From Lingula anatina (lineage: Eukaryota > Brachiopoda > Lingulata > Lingulida > Lingulidae): a stretch of DNA of 30,545 nucleotides. Every line of letters starts with the position of its first letter. Within the stretch, counting starts at the first letter, position 1. Below, one piece after another: positions 11,170 to 21,595 of this stretch. A program made the position numbers and the translations under genes. The notes beneath the pieces were generated by a model that was not told the DNA's origin, did not search any database, and saw only the letters and a program-made list of their open reading frames with translations. Location of the stretch: the NCBI RefSeq assembly GCF_001039355.2, contig NW_019775858.1:758349-788893 (forward strand), read 5' to 3'.

Positions 11170-12510
11170 TCCAGTATCATTCGGCATCTTACTTCTGTAT
11201 GGAAGACTTCATCACCAAACACAACTTTGGCAATGCTACGAGGCATGCAGTTGCCATCTGCAGCAACAGCAACAGGGTAGAGATGTTGAGGGACAGAGCT
11301 TGGGCGCAGATGAAGTGCATCACTGTCAACAATGCCTGAAACTTCAAGCACGGTCTTTGGCCAGACTTGTGGAATGGGAAAATATGAGATTTTGGTTCCT
11401 TCTATTGAACAAAGATGTTCCAAGTCCCTGTAGGTGCCACATTCAGACATTCTACGGGACAGATTGTCAAAATAGGCACGTCGTTCCTGTGGTGCCTCAG
11501 GTGTCTCTGGTTGATCATGACTGGCTTCCTGCCGAGGTAATGTGACTGGCTGCAGTGCCTCGGGTGTCTCTGGTTGATCATGACTGGCTTCCTGCCGAGG
11601 TAATGTGACTGGCTGCGGTGCCTCGGGTGTCTCTGGTTGATCATGACTGGCTTCCTGCCGAGGTAATGTGACTGGCTGAGGTGCAGGATGGGAAGAGCAA
11701 GACACATCTGTGCTTCTGGCTTTCAATTTTACTAGGTCCCACTCGATACCAGAACTGCAGTATTCAGGCTGGTTTTTCAAGCACGAGTGACAAAAGCATG
11801 ACAGTCTCCTTGTGGCAAGAACATTTTCTTGAATGCTCTTTATACTGTGGATCTTCCTGGTCCCGGCCAGAGTCTTTAAGGAGGCTGATTATATTGTATG
11901 GTCAACATCCCCCGAGTTGATAATTCTAAAAGACCGTCTTCTATGGCAACAGCCTTGGTTCTGCTCCACTGGTAGGGTGTAGTTCTCTGTGCAATGTGTG
12001 TACATATCACTGGCACTCTGTATAACTGTACCTGTGAGGATATCGTCATGAACAAGTCTCTTGATGACACCACCAGCTGCATCACATTCACTTTTCCCAT
12101 GCCTGGACCCAAAAAAGCATCTCTCTAACTCCACCCCCCACTTTTCACTCCCAAGGTGATGGAACGGTAGTTTACTTTTATACTGGGCAGGGCAACCATC
12201 TGAAAATATGACGACCTTTTCAAGGCCCGCAACTGATGAATTGAGATGCTTGATGGTCTCTGCCTGGATGTTTTTGACGATGTGCGCGTCATGTTTAAGG
12301 TCATCTGAGAAAAAAATGACGTAGTCTGTGACTTGGGCATTGCAATCTTTGCAGGCATAGTGGAGCACGCAAGGATGGACTGTGACCTGATTGTAGGACC
12401 AGTATATGCTTTGGACTTCGTTTTGATACTTGCAAAGAAAGTTCTCAGGAAAGTCCATCACCACAAGGGCCCATGTAGGCGGCAAGTTACACTTCAAAGT
12501 GCGAAACTGT
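11170..12510 (-). pseudogene. Inverted 3' half of the transposase gene: catalytic core, Cys cluster, linker repeats and truncated OTU domain
   Basis: Read on the minus strand from 12510, the frame first repeats the first-Asp segment (VVMDFPENFLCKYQ). It then reads IFFSDDLKHDAHIVK; KVVIFSDGCPAQYKSKLPF with the second Asp at 12198-12200; and FFGSRHGKSECDAAGGVIKR, whose Glu (12087-12089) or Asp (12081-12083) is the candidate third acidic residue. One in-frame stop (TAA, 11891-11889) follows. The same frame continues with a Cys cluster (LSCFCHSCLKNQPEYC), the linker repeats, and an OTU-type cysteine-protease start (YPVAVAADGNCMPRSIAKVV). The candidate nucleophile Cys is at 11247-11249. The OTU part stops at RCRMILET, before its His. 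This is the missing C-terminal half of the plus-strand gene, flipped. Confidence 0.8.
11492..11682 (-). repeat. 63-bp coding minisatellite (about three units) encoding a Pro/Gln-rich linker
   Basis: Three units of 63 bases, each 21 codons, encode ASHDQPETPEAPQPV followed by TLPRQE on the minus strand. The length is a multiple of three, so copy number can change without breaking the frame. The linker joins the transposase Cys cluster to the OTU domain. Units differ by only one or two bases. Confidence 0.9.
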
Positions 12511-13045
12511 TTATGTATATGTATAATGTATATGTTGAATTTGCAGTAAAGCATAGTGTACTTTTGCATCAGAATCGACAGTAGCCTTTTTTGTGCATTA
12601 TTATTGTATGCTTTTGTCTTTACATTTGACAGCTATGCTGTCTTGTTTACCCTTATCTTTGGATGCTGTGTTTTGACAAGTTTTCACTCAATGCACATGT
12701 GCCAGTGTATGAATGGATATGAAGTTAGTCATAAAATTTCTTGATATTTCCAATTCCTCTTGTTCAACTTCAGGTATTTTCATTGGTGTTTGTATTTTGG
12801 TCTGTTATTACTTGAGCGTGATGCTGAGAATGATTGACTGATGATGATGAAGACACAAGAATGAGTTCGCACACTTTATATGATATCTCTATTGCACTGT
12901 TTATTTTCATACAGCATACTCTAATTTTGATTTTACATTAAATAAGTGCTTTAAATGTCATTTGAACATTGGAATTACTGTAATTCTTTGTTTTAGATGT
13001 GCAAGAAGTTTGAAAAGCATCAGAAAAATGGCAAATGGTATTTTT
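12511..13045 (+). other. AT-rich right interior of the 13-kb element; no exon seen
   Basis: No recognisable continuation of the OTU domain is found here, so the end of the transposase gene appears to be deleted. The stretch leads into the right subterminal motif cluster. Confidence 0.5.
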
Positions 13046-13755
13046 GTTATAACAACCAACACAATAATTAGCTTCCAAAATTGTAATTCTCTTATTATAT
13101 CTGTCCATAATTGTTACATTTAAGATTTCCTACTTGTACATGTCTTGTTCTTCAGACTGCATATTCAGTTGAGATTTTTTACTTGAGAATGAAAAAAGTA
13201 TGTCCGTGACCATAATGTAACAACCAACACCAAATTTAGCTTCTACTGGTTGCAAAGAGCAGTGTATGTGTGCACTGTTGTGTCATTGCTTTATATATTG
13301 GTACAAGATCTAGAAAAAATACATGTGATCTGTTCTCAGACAAACTGTGTAGCTTCCAGGTGTATTTTAGTGCTCAAAAGTATGTCCATTCATAAGATGT
13401 AACAACCAACACCAACATTGTTATTTTCCTGTGTTCATTCACAGTGTATTTCCATCTGATGCTTGTTTTCTGTCAAAAGGGTTGACATAAATTTGAATAC
13501 ATACTAAATGAAAGCCATGTAGGTGTGTTTTCTTGTTTATTTTTAAAAGTTTGAATGTGTGGAAGGGTTGGTTGTTACGCCGGACATACCACAACATGCA
13601 AATATTTACAGAAATTATTTCTCATGGCAATTTTTGCATTGCATATCCCTTAAGGATAGCTTTCTTGTCAAATTAAATGTTAAGTTTACTCCCAACAATT
13701 GTTTCTTCATTGCACAGGAGCTGTATTTGTATGTCCGGCGTAACAACCAACACCA
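13046..13755. repeat. Right subterminal motif cluster (GTATGTCC / GTAACAACCAACACC)
   Basis: Five copies are spaced about 150-190 bases apart. They lie at 13046-13075 (second half clear, first half decayed), 13198-13233, 13380-13415, 13566-13590 (minus orientation) and 13729-13755. The distance between the halves varies: the 13729 copy is compact, whereas those at 13198 and 13380 have about ten extra bases. The outermost copy is about 180 bases from the right terminus. The match with the left cluster independently supports one element spanning both ends. Confidence 0.82.
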
Positions 13756-13915
13756 AGCTGTCTCATCAGCTATTTCTGCTATATCTCAAAAACCTGCTGA
13801 TGAGTTATCTTTTTATATGCAGGGTAACATTCTTAAAACGGCACACTTTCAGTACCACTAGCTGTGACACCTGAAAAAGCATGTCTAGTTTTGGTCCTTT
13901 TAGTTATCTTTTGCC

Positions 13916-13936
13916 ACGACCTTTTGTCACAGGCTC
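13916..13936 (-). repeat. Right terminal inverted repeat of the 13-kb element
   Basis: This is the reverse complement of the left terminus. On the plus strand it reads CCTTTTGTCACAGGCTC, followed at once by (AT)5. The flanking AT run mirrors that outside the left end. Confidence 0.88.
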
Positions 13937-14066
13937 ATATATATATAACATTGAGATTTTAGTAGCGTTAATTTTAAATGGTTCCGATGATTGTTTTGGA
14001 TTTTAATATTCTAGTAATTTTAAGGATTTTAGTTATATTTACCATTGTAAGCCGCCCAATAAGAAA

Positions 14067-14103
<37 letters not shown>
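14067..14103. repeat. (ATT)n microsatellite
   Basis: About twelve ATT units in the ROCO intron, 130 bases outside the right end of the 13-kb element. Confidence 0.95.
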
Positions 14104-14190
14104 GGCGCTATTTTTTAGCAATGCTGAGGAGAAAACACTGATTAATATTCATCTTTGCATTAACCTCAAGGCTTTGTATGTATTTTTCAG

Positions 14191-14315
14191 AGTTTATTAT
14201 GTTTTGGTTAAACTCAATCCATATGCACACTATTGGAAAATTGAGGGAGGAAGACAAAAATGCCATGCCATACGTCTTGATTATTGGAACTCATAAGGAC
14301 ATGTTATGCCCACAG
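14191..14315 (+). CDS. ROCO (Roc-COR) GTPase, exon carrying the G4 (THKD) motif
   Basis: The exon is bounded by TATTTTTCAG and the donor CACAG|GTGAAA. Its first two bases complete the Glu codon begun in exon 507-752. It then reads FIMFWLNSIHMHT, typical of the Roc helix after the G3 region, and PYVLIIGTHKDMLCPQ, where THKD is the G4 guanine-specificity motif ([N/T]KxD). The exon ends in phase 0. The two exons are in the right order and spacing for one Roc domain, which is strong evidence that the 13-kb element sits in an intron of a single gene. Later Roc, COR and C-terminal exons are not visible downstream. An N at 14482 may break the contig. Confidence 0.85.
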
Positions 14316-14365
14316 GTGAAAACGCTTTTCTTATCACAATTATTCAATTACTACCGTACTTATTG

Positions 14366-14482
14366 TACCACCAGCGTAGGCGCTGGCGGTACACATGGTT
14401 TTAGTCCCGACCCGTATGTTCCGCCAGTTCCGCCGGCTCCTGCGGCTCCGCTGCCAAGTCACCGTTACCGCTTCTCCTCCTN
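14366..14482. other. GC-rich, proline-codon-rich patch ending in an N
   Basis: A sharp GC island in an AT-rich setting. One frame reads YVPPVPPAPAAPLP. It ends at a single N (14482). It has no splice site or domain that ties it to the ROCO gene, and the composition suggests a foreign or misjoined fragment. Confidence 0.45.
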
Positions 14483-14491
14483 AGTATAATC

Positions 14492-14755
14492 CAGGGACAG
14501 ATTTAGGGTGGGTGTCAGGGGGGTCCTGACCCTCTCTTCAGTTTCTGAAAAAAATCAATGGTCCCCTCTTGAAATTAGAATTTCGACTAGCTGAATCATA
14601 GTTCTAAACCGTACCAAATGGCACCGTTCGCCCTCTTAAATACCAAACTTTTTCTGGGCCCTTCACCGGGCCTCCCACCCCACGCCAAGAGGAGGGGGGT
14701 CGGCTTCGCATCCGCGAAACCCCCCTCCTTTATAATAATCCTGAATCCGCCCCTG
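14492..14755. mobile_element. MITE-like element (264 bp) with CAGGGRCRGATTYAGG ends
   Basis: The left end is CAGGGACAGATTTAGG from 14492. The right end on the minus strand from 14755 is CAGGGGCGGATTCAGG. The interior is non-coding with runs of C and G. A clean target duplication is not obvious. Similar words (CAGGGGTGGATCCAGAG at about 21830, GTGGATCTAGAG at about 20781) suggest related fragments elsewhere in the window. Confidence 0.7.
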
Positions 14756-15138
14756 TAACCTGTTTGCAATTTTCATTAAAAATAAAAGATATCTTTGGTC
14801 CCGACCTTTTTTTTAATAGCGTACACAGGTAAGAACACCAAAGCAAATCACCTGTAGTTTTTCCTCTTTTTTTATTACTTATTTCAACTGGTGCGGCGAT
14901 AGTGGGTACTCGAGGGAGGGGGATCTGGAGCACAATCTTAATAGAGTTCTGATAATTTGACTACAAATCCATCTTCACACATATATTTGGAGACTTATTG
15001 ATCACATGGCAAAGTTTTTGTTTTTCATTATGTAAGGCTTCGTTCACATGCAATGTCTATTTTCTAAATTCTATTTTCTATTCGCGGCATGTGTTGTGAT
15101 CACGGTCTGTGCCCTGAATATCCCGCGGCGTAATTACT

Positions 15139-15191
15139 GGCAGCGCGAGCCAATTACTATAAGTTACTATAAGTAACTGTCTCGCGCTGCC
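15139..15191. repeat. GC-rich palindrome
   Basis: GGCAGCGCGAG at 15139-15149 and its exact reverse complement at 15181-15191 flank a short loop that contains two copies of TTACTATAAG. It could form a cruciform or be the end of a decayed MITE. Confidence 0.75.
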
Positions 15192-15276
15192 TTACATAAG
15201 GTTCACATATTGACATGTTCTATTCTCTACGGTACACTGCAGTTGGTGGCAAACACCACACAAGAGAGCGTCTGTT

Positions 15277-15494
15277 AAACCCCCTTTACACTGGATGGCG
15301 TCTTTTTGCATCCTTTGTGCGACAATAAAACTGGCATCGCTGTGATCGTGTAGAAAGGAGGCACAAGCATCGCTTTGGTTGCAGAGTGAATGCTCAATGA
15401 TCGGCCAGTTGTCATCACGTAAAGTATTTTTCACTCTCAAACGAGGTCGCACTGAGGGACGCAGAAAGGACGTCGTCCAGTGTAAAGGGGGCTT
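15277..15494. mobile_element. MITE-like element (218 bp) with AAACCCCCTTTACACTGGA ends
   Basis: The left end is AAACCCCCTTTACACTGGAT followed by GGCGTC. The right end on the minus strand from 15494 is AAAGCCCCCTTTACACTGGA followed by CGACGTCC. The inverted arms are about 26 bases. Possible flanking TTAA (left) and TTAG (right) could be a decayed TTAA duplication. No coding sequence. Confidence 0.78.
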
Positions 15495-16029
15495 TAGGGA
15501 ATCGGCATATTACATTCACAGAATGGAATAATAGTCTATCTAAGGAAATGTGTATTTACTTACACGTTAAGTGTTGTGTTGGGAAGGGGATAGATATCTT
15601 TGAGTCTTTTTAGTAAATGCAATGAAAGATATTGATACCCCCTTCTCAAAATAAGAAGAATAAACAAATGCTTCCAACTTGACTTGTTGCCATATCAAAC
15701 TTGAGTTTATTTACAACAAACAGCTAGGCCTATTTTCCGCACTTAAACAGTAAGAGAAGACTAAAAAACTCATTTCGACAATCCAAAAAGTCTAATGAAA
15801 AATGTAATTTTGACACAAGTCGAGGCGATTTTAAGTTTGAGCGTAATTTACTTGTTAATCATGAACACTATTAAGAAGCGCGTGATCAATTTTTATAATT
15901 ACAAGTTATCTTAAATAATTTCCCCGTGAACCACCACGACGAGGAATCGTAGTGACCAAGAAGATTTTAAATTTTGAAATCTTTTTATTTCTGGATATTT
16001 TGACTGTTAGGGCCTATCCCCAATTTCCG

Positions 16030-16072
<43 letters not shown>

Positions 16073-19000
16073 CAATGTCCCTATGAAATTCACCCTTGTC
16101 GAACACAAATAAATAGAAATGCAGTCACAAATTTAATGGAAAATTTAGACATGCATTTTTACCTATATATCATTATTTTAACCTAATATCTTAGGTGTGC
16201 GATTTTCACCCAAATGTTGTGTCGTCTGCAGTGCATCTCTGAAACGCGTTTACTATCTATTCTTTATTGGTGGAATGATTGCGTTAGTGCAAAACTTTCT
16301 TTCTCACCAGATAACAACTGAAAACTTTGATAAGATTTTTTTGAATCACCATTAAAATCACCAAGGCCATCAAGATCATCATCATTACAAATCTCTGATA
16401 TGAACATCACTTCCGGCCAGTCTTATATTACTTCAGGAGACCTAATTTGCATATAAGAGAAAAAATGCATTTTTTTCTGATTTTGACTTGTCTCTAATTT
16501 TTTCATTATTTTCAAAAAGTAATGTTCCCTTTTGCTCACGAAATGGGACACTTTTGATCCGCACACACTGTTTGTAAATTATGTAATTAGTAATAAATTT
16601 TATATCACAAACGTGTATCACTCCACAGCTATAAAACTCGTTGTTAGCTGCATGGGTATAAAAGTAGGTCAATTGCCTGTATAAAATTGCCATACGATTA
16701 TTGATTATTGAGTTTGGACCGTTTTAGGGGGGAGACAGAAGTGGAAAATGTATCAAGATGCCAGCAAAATATTTTGGTTGCATAGGGTCACTGAAAGGCA
16801 GAGTATGTTGCAAACGTTTAATGAAAAGATTAAAACTAGCCCAAATCTCCAGCTTCACCAAGTAGAACTTTATAGATACCAAGATCCCTCTTTTTTCCAT
16901 TTGACTCTCCCTAAAATTTTCAGACCGCGTTAACTGTTCAGCTCCCGGGAAGCGCGAAGCATCCAGCTTGGTGGCAGACGCTGAGCTCTGCAGACGACAC
17001 ATTGCATTCACAAGAGGGGGTAAAGGTTTTCTAGGAATTTGTTGTATTTAATTACATCTGACGAATTACGTGATAAAGGAAAGAAAATGGGCTTAATTGA
17101 ATTTATTTTTACTAAGTGCAGTGAAAGATACTCATATTTCTTCTCAAAATTGGCGGAATAAAAAAACGCAAAAAGACATCACCTATCTCCCCTTAGAACC
17201 CTTACATGGCATATCCTATCCGTGAACTTTTGACTTCACGCTGAGTTTGGAAGGTGGCTTGTTTGTATGGTTTCAGTAGAAAGGGGGCAGGATGGGGAGG
17301 GGGAGAATTCTAATGTGATCGATCTTTACTTGTTCAAGAAGTCTTGATATTTCTATTTTGATTATACTCTAGCATTATTTTTGTGTTCACGCACAGTATT
17401 AAACAAAGCTAGATTATTCGAACGAAGTATGTGGTTTTATACATGTTATATTTTATACAATAAAACATTTTATTTTAAATGATAGACCTGAACTGAGGGC
17501 ATTGGCAACGGGCAAGAGCAGTTTGTGAAAGATTTTAAATCCTTTAATCAATTTGAAAATGACAACAAAGGAATTGTATCAGAAAAAGAACTTGTTGCCG
17601 CTATTTACAATATTTTTATGATAATACATGTAACATGGCTATAGCAATAGTACAAATGTACAAGTAACGTAAGATAAAGTAAAAATTTAGTAGGAATTTA
17701 TTCAGACAAGAAAAATATTAATAATATTTAAAAATATAATATTATAAATATAGGCTATTGTTATCCTTTGAGAGATAATACTAAAATAAAACACTGGACA
17801 ATAAAAATTATGAACTAGGCCTAAAAGTGGAATTAAAATACTGCAGAGAGTCAAGAACTATTTTAAAAAGAGAACTTGCTGGATGGGTGGGATCCCCATA
17901 TTTCGTTTTGTTGTTTTCTCCATTCTTTCTGTCAAGATATCATCCAGTTGAAGATCTCTCCCAATTAATTAACTATCAGTGTTAATAACATAGATAAGTT
18001 TTTCCCCGTTTCTCCCCTGTAACCAATGTAACCACCAGATGTTCAAACGTTAAAATACTCTCAATATTGCACATATACATTATCTGTAAAAGTTGCAAGT
18101 GATCTAGAAAGCCGTTTTCGTCTAAAGCAAGTTTACTTTTCAAGTAAATTCCTAGGAGTTTGAACTATATATCTATTGTATTTAAGCATGAACATACTAG
18201 AATATAAAACCAAAAGTGAAGTTATCAGTAATTGAACCGTATGGTAGGGTACATTTGTGTGAGTATGCGTGTTTATGTATGTATTTGAATAAAGTTAAAA
18301 GTTCGTACAATATTTTGATTATTTCTTAAGTTTAATAAATGAAATAAAAAAAGAATTTGATAAAAAATTTGAGATAAACTTCAAAGTTTAAAACTTAAAT
18401 CAGAAATCAAATGTTGTTTTATTGGAATAAGGTAATTACTATGGTGTTTCATTTATTGTAAAATAAAAAAAAGTCAAGTGCTGGTTTCTTGCATCACATC
18501 CCAAATGCCTTTATACAAAAATTGGTTTATTTTGCTTTTTCAAACTTTTTTAATTAAAAGAGCCCCACTGGGTATTTTGTTATCTGTGAAAGCCACTTTT
18601 TATTTCTCTGAGATGTGTGAAATGTCAATATTCTGTGAAGCACCTCATTCCTGTGACTCCCAAATGTGGCTTTTTATTCTTTGCCCTTCGTGAAACTAAG
18701 CCTTATACCTGGTAATTTGTAATTTTCACAGTTTTCAACTAGCATTATTGGTGAGATATGCATAAAGTTTTGTTTACTGTGATTTGTAAATTAATGGTTT
18801 TATTTCCCATGAACTATGATCACCCTTCCCTATTGGTACCCTCAATTAAGAAAAGAAAAACAAAACTCATCTGATTACAAAAATTTAATATTTTATCGTA
18901 AAATTAAGAGAATGACATTTTGCAGTTTTTAACTGGCTGCTACAGAGGCAATGATACATATAGTTCTGCACTGACGACCCTGAAAAATAAAAGATGAAAA

Positions 19001-19337
19001 TATTACAATGTAATTCAGTTAAAACGTACATTCAGTTAGGTGTAAATAGATGTTGACAGTAACTCTTCAACCACCAGCTCCTGGCTGCTGTGATATAATT
19101 AATTTGCTGCTTTAATTTACAGTTTTACCAGCTGTTTGACATAGTTTTCCTCTAAAAAACTGAAAGCTTACTTAGTTATGATACATCAAAACAAAGAGAC
19201 AAACAAAATCAACTTCTCTGTAAATGTGTAATAAATGTATTCTTTTAAAAATACTGACTTTTCTTCATTTCTTAATGTCTGAAGTGTTTAGAATTATTTA
19301 ATTAATTAATAATAATAATAATAATAATAATAACCAT
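15495..19337. other. Gene-free AT-rich stretch
   Basis: No exon with a credible motif was found. It contains an A-tract of about 38 bases (16033-16070). It also has a diverged repeated block, about 15607-15665 and 17109-17163, sharing TGCA.TGAAAGATA and CTTCTCAAAAT followed by GAATAAA. Part of the right end should be the 3' untranslated region of the CBM20 gene: a minus-strand ATTAAA lies at 18889-18884 and an AATAAA at 18804-18799, both weak candidates for polyadenylation. Confidence 0.5.
16033..16070. repeat. Long A-tract
   Basis: About 38 consecutive A residues after CCGCTT. This could be the tail of a retrotransposed sequence, but nothing recognisable lies upstream. Confidence 0.9.
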
Positions 19338-19420
19338 TTATGTTTGTGCCCTCCGTCTGGCACAAGACTTGAACAGATTCAATACCCTCCTCCACCTAGA
19401 TTGGCGGCGATTCTTTGGAG
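19338..19420 (-). CDS. CBM20 gene terminal exon (basic C-terminus)
   Basis: Acceptor ATTTCAG, phase 1 start, stop TAA at 19340-19338. It encodes APKNRRQSRWRRVLNLFKSC and a further Arg-rich tail. The basic amphipathic sequence could bind membrane, nucleic acid or calmodulin, or act as a nuclear signal; none can be decided here. Confidence 0.7.
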
Positions 19421-19598
19421 CTGAAATGTATAATACTTACTAAGAGGCAAAAGTATAAAATGTTCAATAAGTCAGTGCGACATCATATTTCATGTATGAA
19501 GCTTCAATGAAACACTTTTACTAGTATTTGGAATAAACAATTCTGCCAATATTATTTTAAACTTGCCAAAAGCACAAACTGTGTTGGCACAACATAAG

Positions 19599-19632
<34 letters not shown>

Positions 19633-20198
19633 ATGCACAATCACATTCCGTCAGTGTAATAAATATTGACCCTACTATTCTATTGACCCTACTGTCTTAC
19701 CTCTCTCCTTCATGTATGCTTTCACAGTTGTTGTGTCATTGATACTGACTGAATAAAAACAGGAAAACAAATTAAACATTTCATACCTGTGCACAACAAG
19801 AATTCAATACATTATTTAACATAGTAGAAGACCCATTCAAAGACATAGATTACTGAACAGTGAATTTGAACTCAGTGTTTGTGCGTCAGAGTTCCCCCCT
19901 AAAGTCCATCTGTGTGTTCACATTTTTAAATGTGGTAAATGAATTCCTGTTAAATTGTCGTAAGCTTATTGTCTTACCCTTTTCTGTGATGCCCTCAGCA
20001 TCTGACACACTCTTTGTGTCTTTGATATTGGCTAAAGAAAAAATGATATCAAATAAAAACTAAACATTCCATATTTGTGCATGTCCCAACAGGATCCAGT
20101 ATTAAAATTTGTTGAAGACACATTCAAATACTTAACTGACTTAAAAATAAATTCTCTTCTTAAGTATGCTAAAGACTTTGCTTGAGCAGCATGTTTGT

Positions 20199-20233
<35 letters not shown>

Positions 20234-21552
20234 TTTGTAAGTATATTAAAAGTCATAACTATATTACTGAGATTCCTGTCTTATTACCTATCTCCTCAAT
20301 GTTAAAGGTCTTTACAAGTGTTACATTGTTCTTCTCTTTTAGTTTGGTATCAACTGAAAGAACAGAATTTAATTGAATTTTCAAGACAACATTAATTGTG
20401 TTCAATCTTTAAACAACAAAAGCATTAATTTTCAGAAGATAAAGTATCTTCTTCGGTCTGTCAAAGGCCAGACTTAGCTTGTGCAACATGCATCCAAGTA
20501 CTGTACCTTTGTGTGTGTGTGCACGTGCATGAACATGCACTATTACATGTCATCAATGTAATAAATAGATCCCTATTCTATTGTCCCTGCTGTTTTACCT
20601 CTCTCCTTCACGAGCTCTGTCACAGTAATTGTTGTGTCTTTGACATCAACTGAAGGAAAAAACAGAACACAAATTCAACATTCCATGCCCATGCACAACA
20701 AGGATTCAATACCATAGTCAAAGATGTATTCAAAGATTTAGATCACTGAACAAGGAATAAAAACACAATATTTGTAATGGGTGGATCTAGAGAGATTTTC
20801 TAACATTCTTATGATGTTTGTTGATCCATCCTCCATTGTGGACTGTCTTCTGACAAAAAATTAAATCCCCATCAATGGAAGACCTGTTTGGAAGACCTGT
20901 TTGCGTGTGAGAGCCTGTTTGTGTGTGTGTAAATTTTTTTAATGTGTTAAATGAACACCTGTTAAGTTGACCTTACTGTCTTACCTCTCTCCTCACTGCC
21001 CTCAGCATCTGACACACTCTTTGTGTCTTTGATATCTGCTAAAGAAAAAAATTATATTTTAATAATATTTTAATATTTAAAAATACAACTTAACATTCCA
21101 TATCTGTGCATGTTCAAATAGGATTCAGTATTAAAATTAGTTGAAGACACATTCAAATATTTAAATGACTTAAAAATCAATTATCTTCTTAAGTATGCTA
21201 AAGACTTTGCTTGAGCAACATGCTTGTGGTGTGTATGTGTGTGTGTGTGTTTGTTAGTGTATGTGTGTGTGCATGCATGTTTCATAAGTATATTAAAAGT
21301 CATATAACTATTTTACTGAGATTCCTGTCTTACCTATCTCCTCAATACTTAGTGTTACATTGTTCTTGTCTTTTAGTTTGGTATCAACTGAAAGGGCAGA
21401 ATTGAATCGAATTTTCAAGACAACATTATGTGTGTTCAATCGTTACACAGCAAAAGCCTTAATTTTTCAGAATATGAAGTATCTTCTTAAGTCTGTCAAA
21501 GACCAGACTTAGCTTGTGCAACATGCATGCAAGTACAATGTACAGTACCTTG

Positions 21553-21595
<43 letters not shown>

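Noticed and set aside
11012-11545. Plus-strand ORF of 177 codons over the inverted segment
   Set aside because: It is the antisense shadow of the reversed OTU and linker sequence, whose minus-strand frame carries clear motifs.
16724-17011. Overlapping ORFs of 95 and 61 codons on opposite strands
   Set aside because: No motif, no splice context and composition like the surroundings.
18478-18693. 71-codon ORF
   Set aside because: AT-rich chance ORF with no motif and no neighbouring exon.
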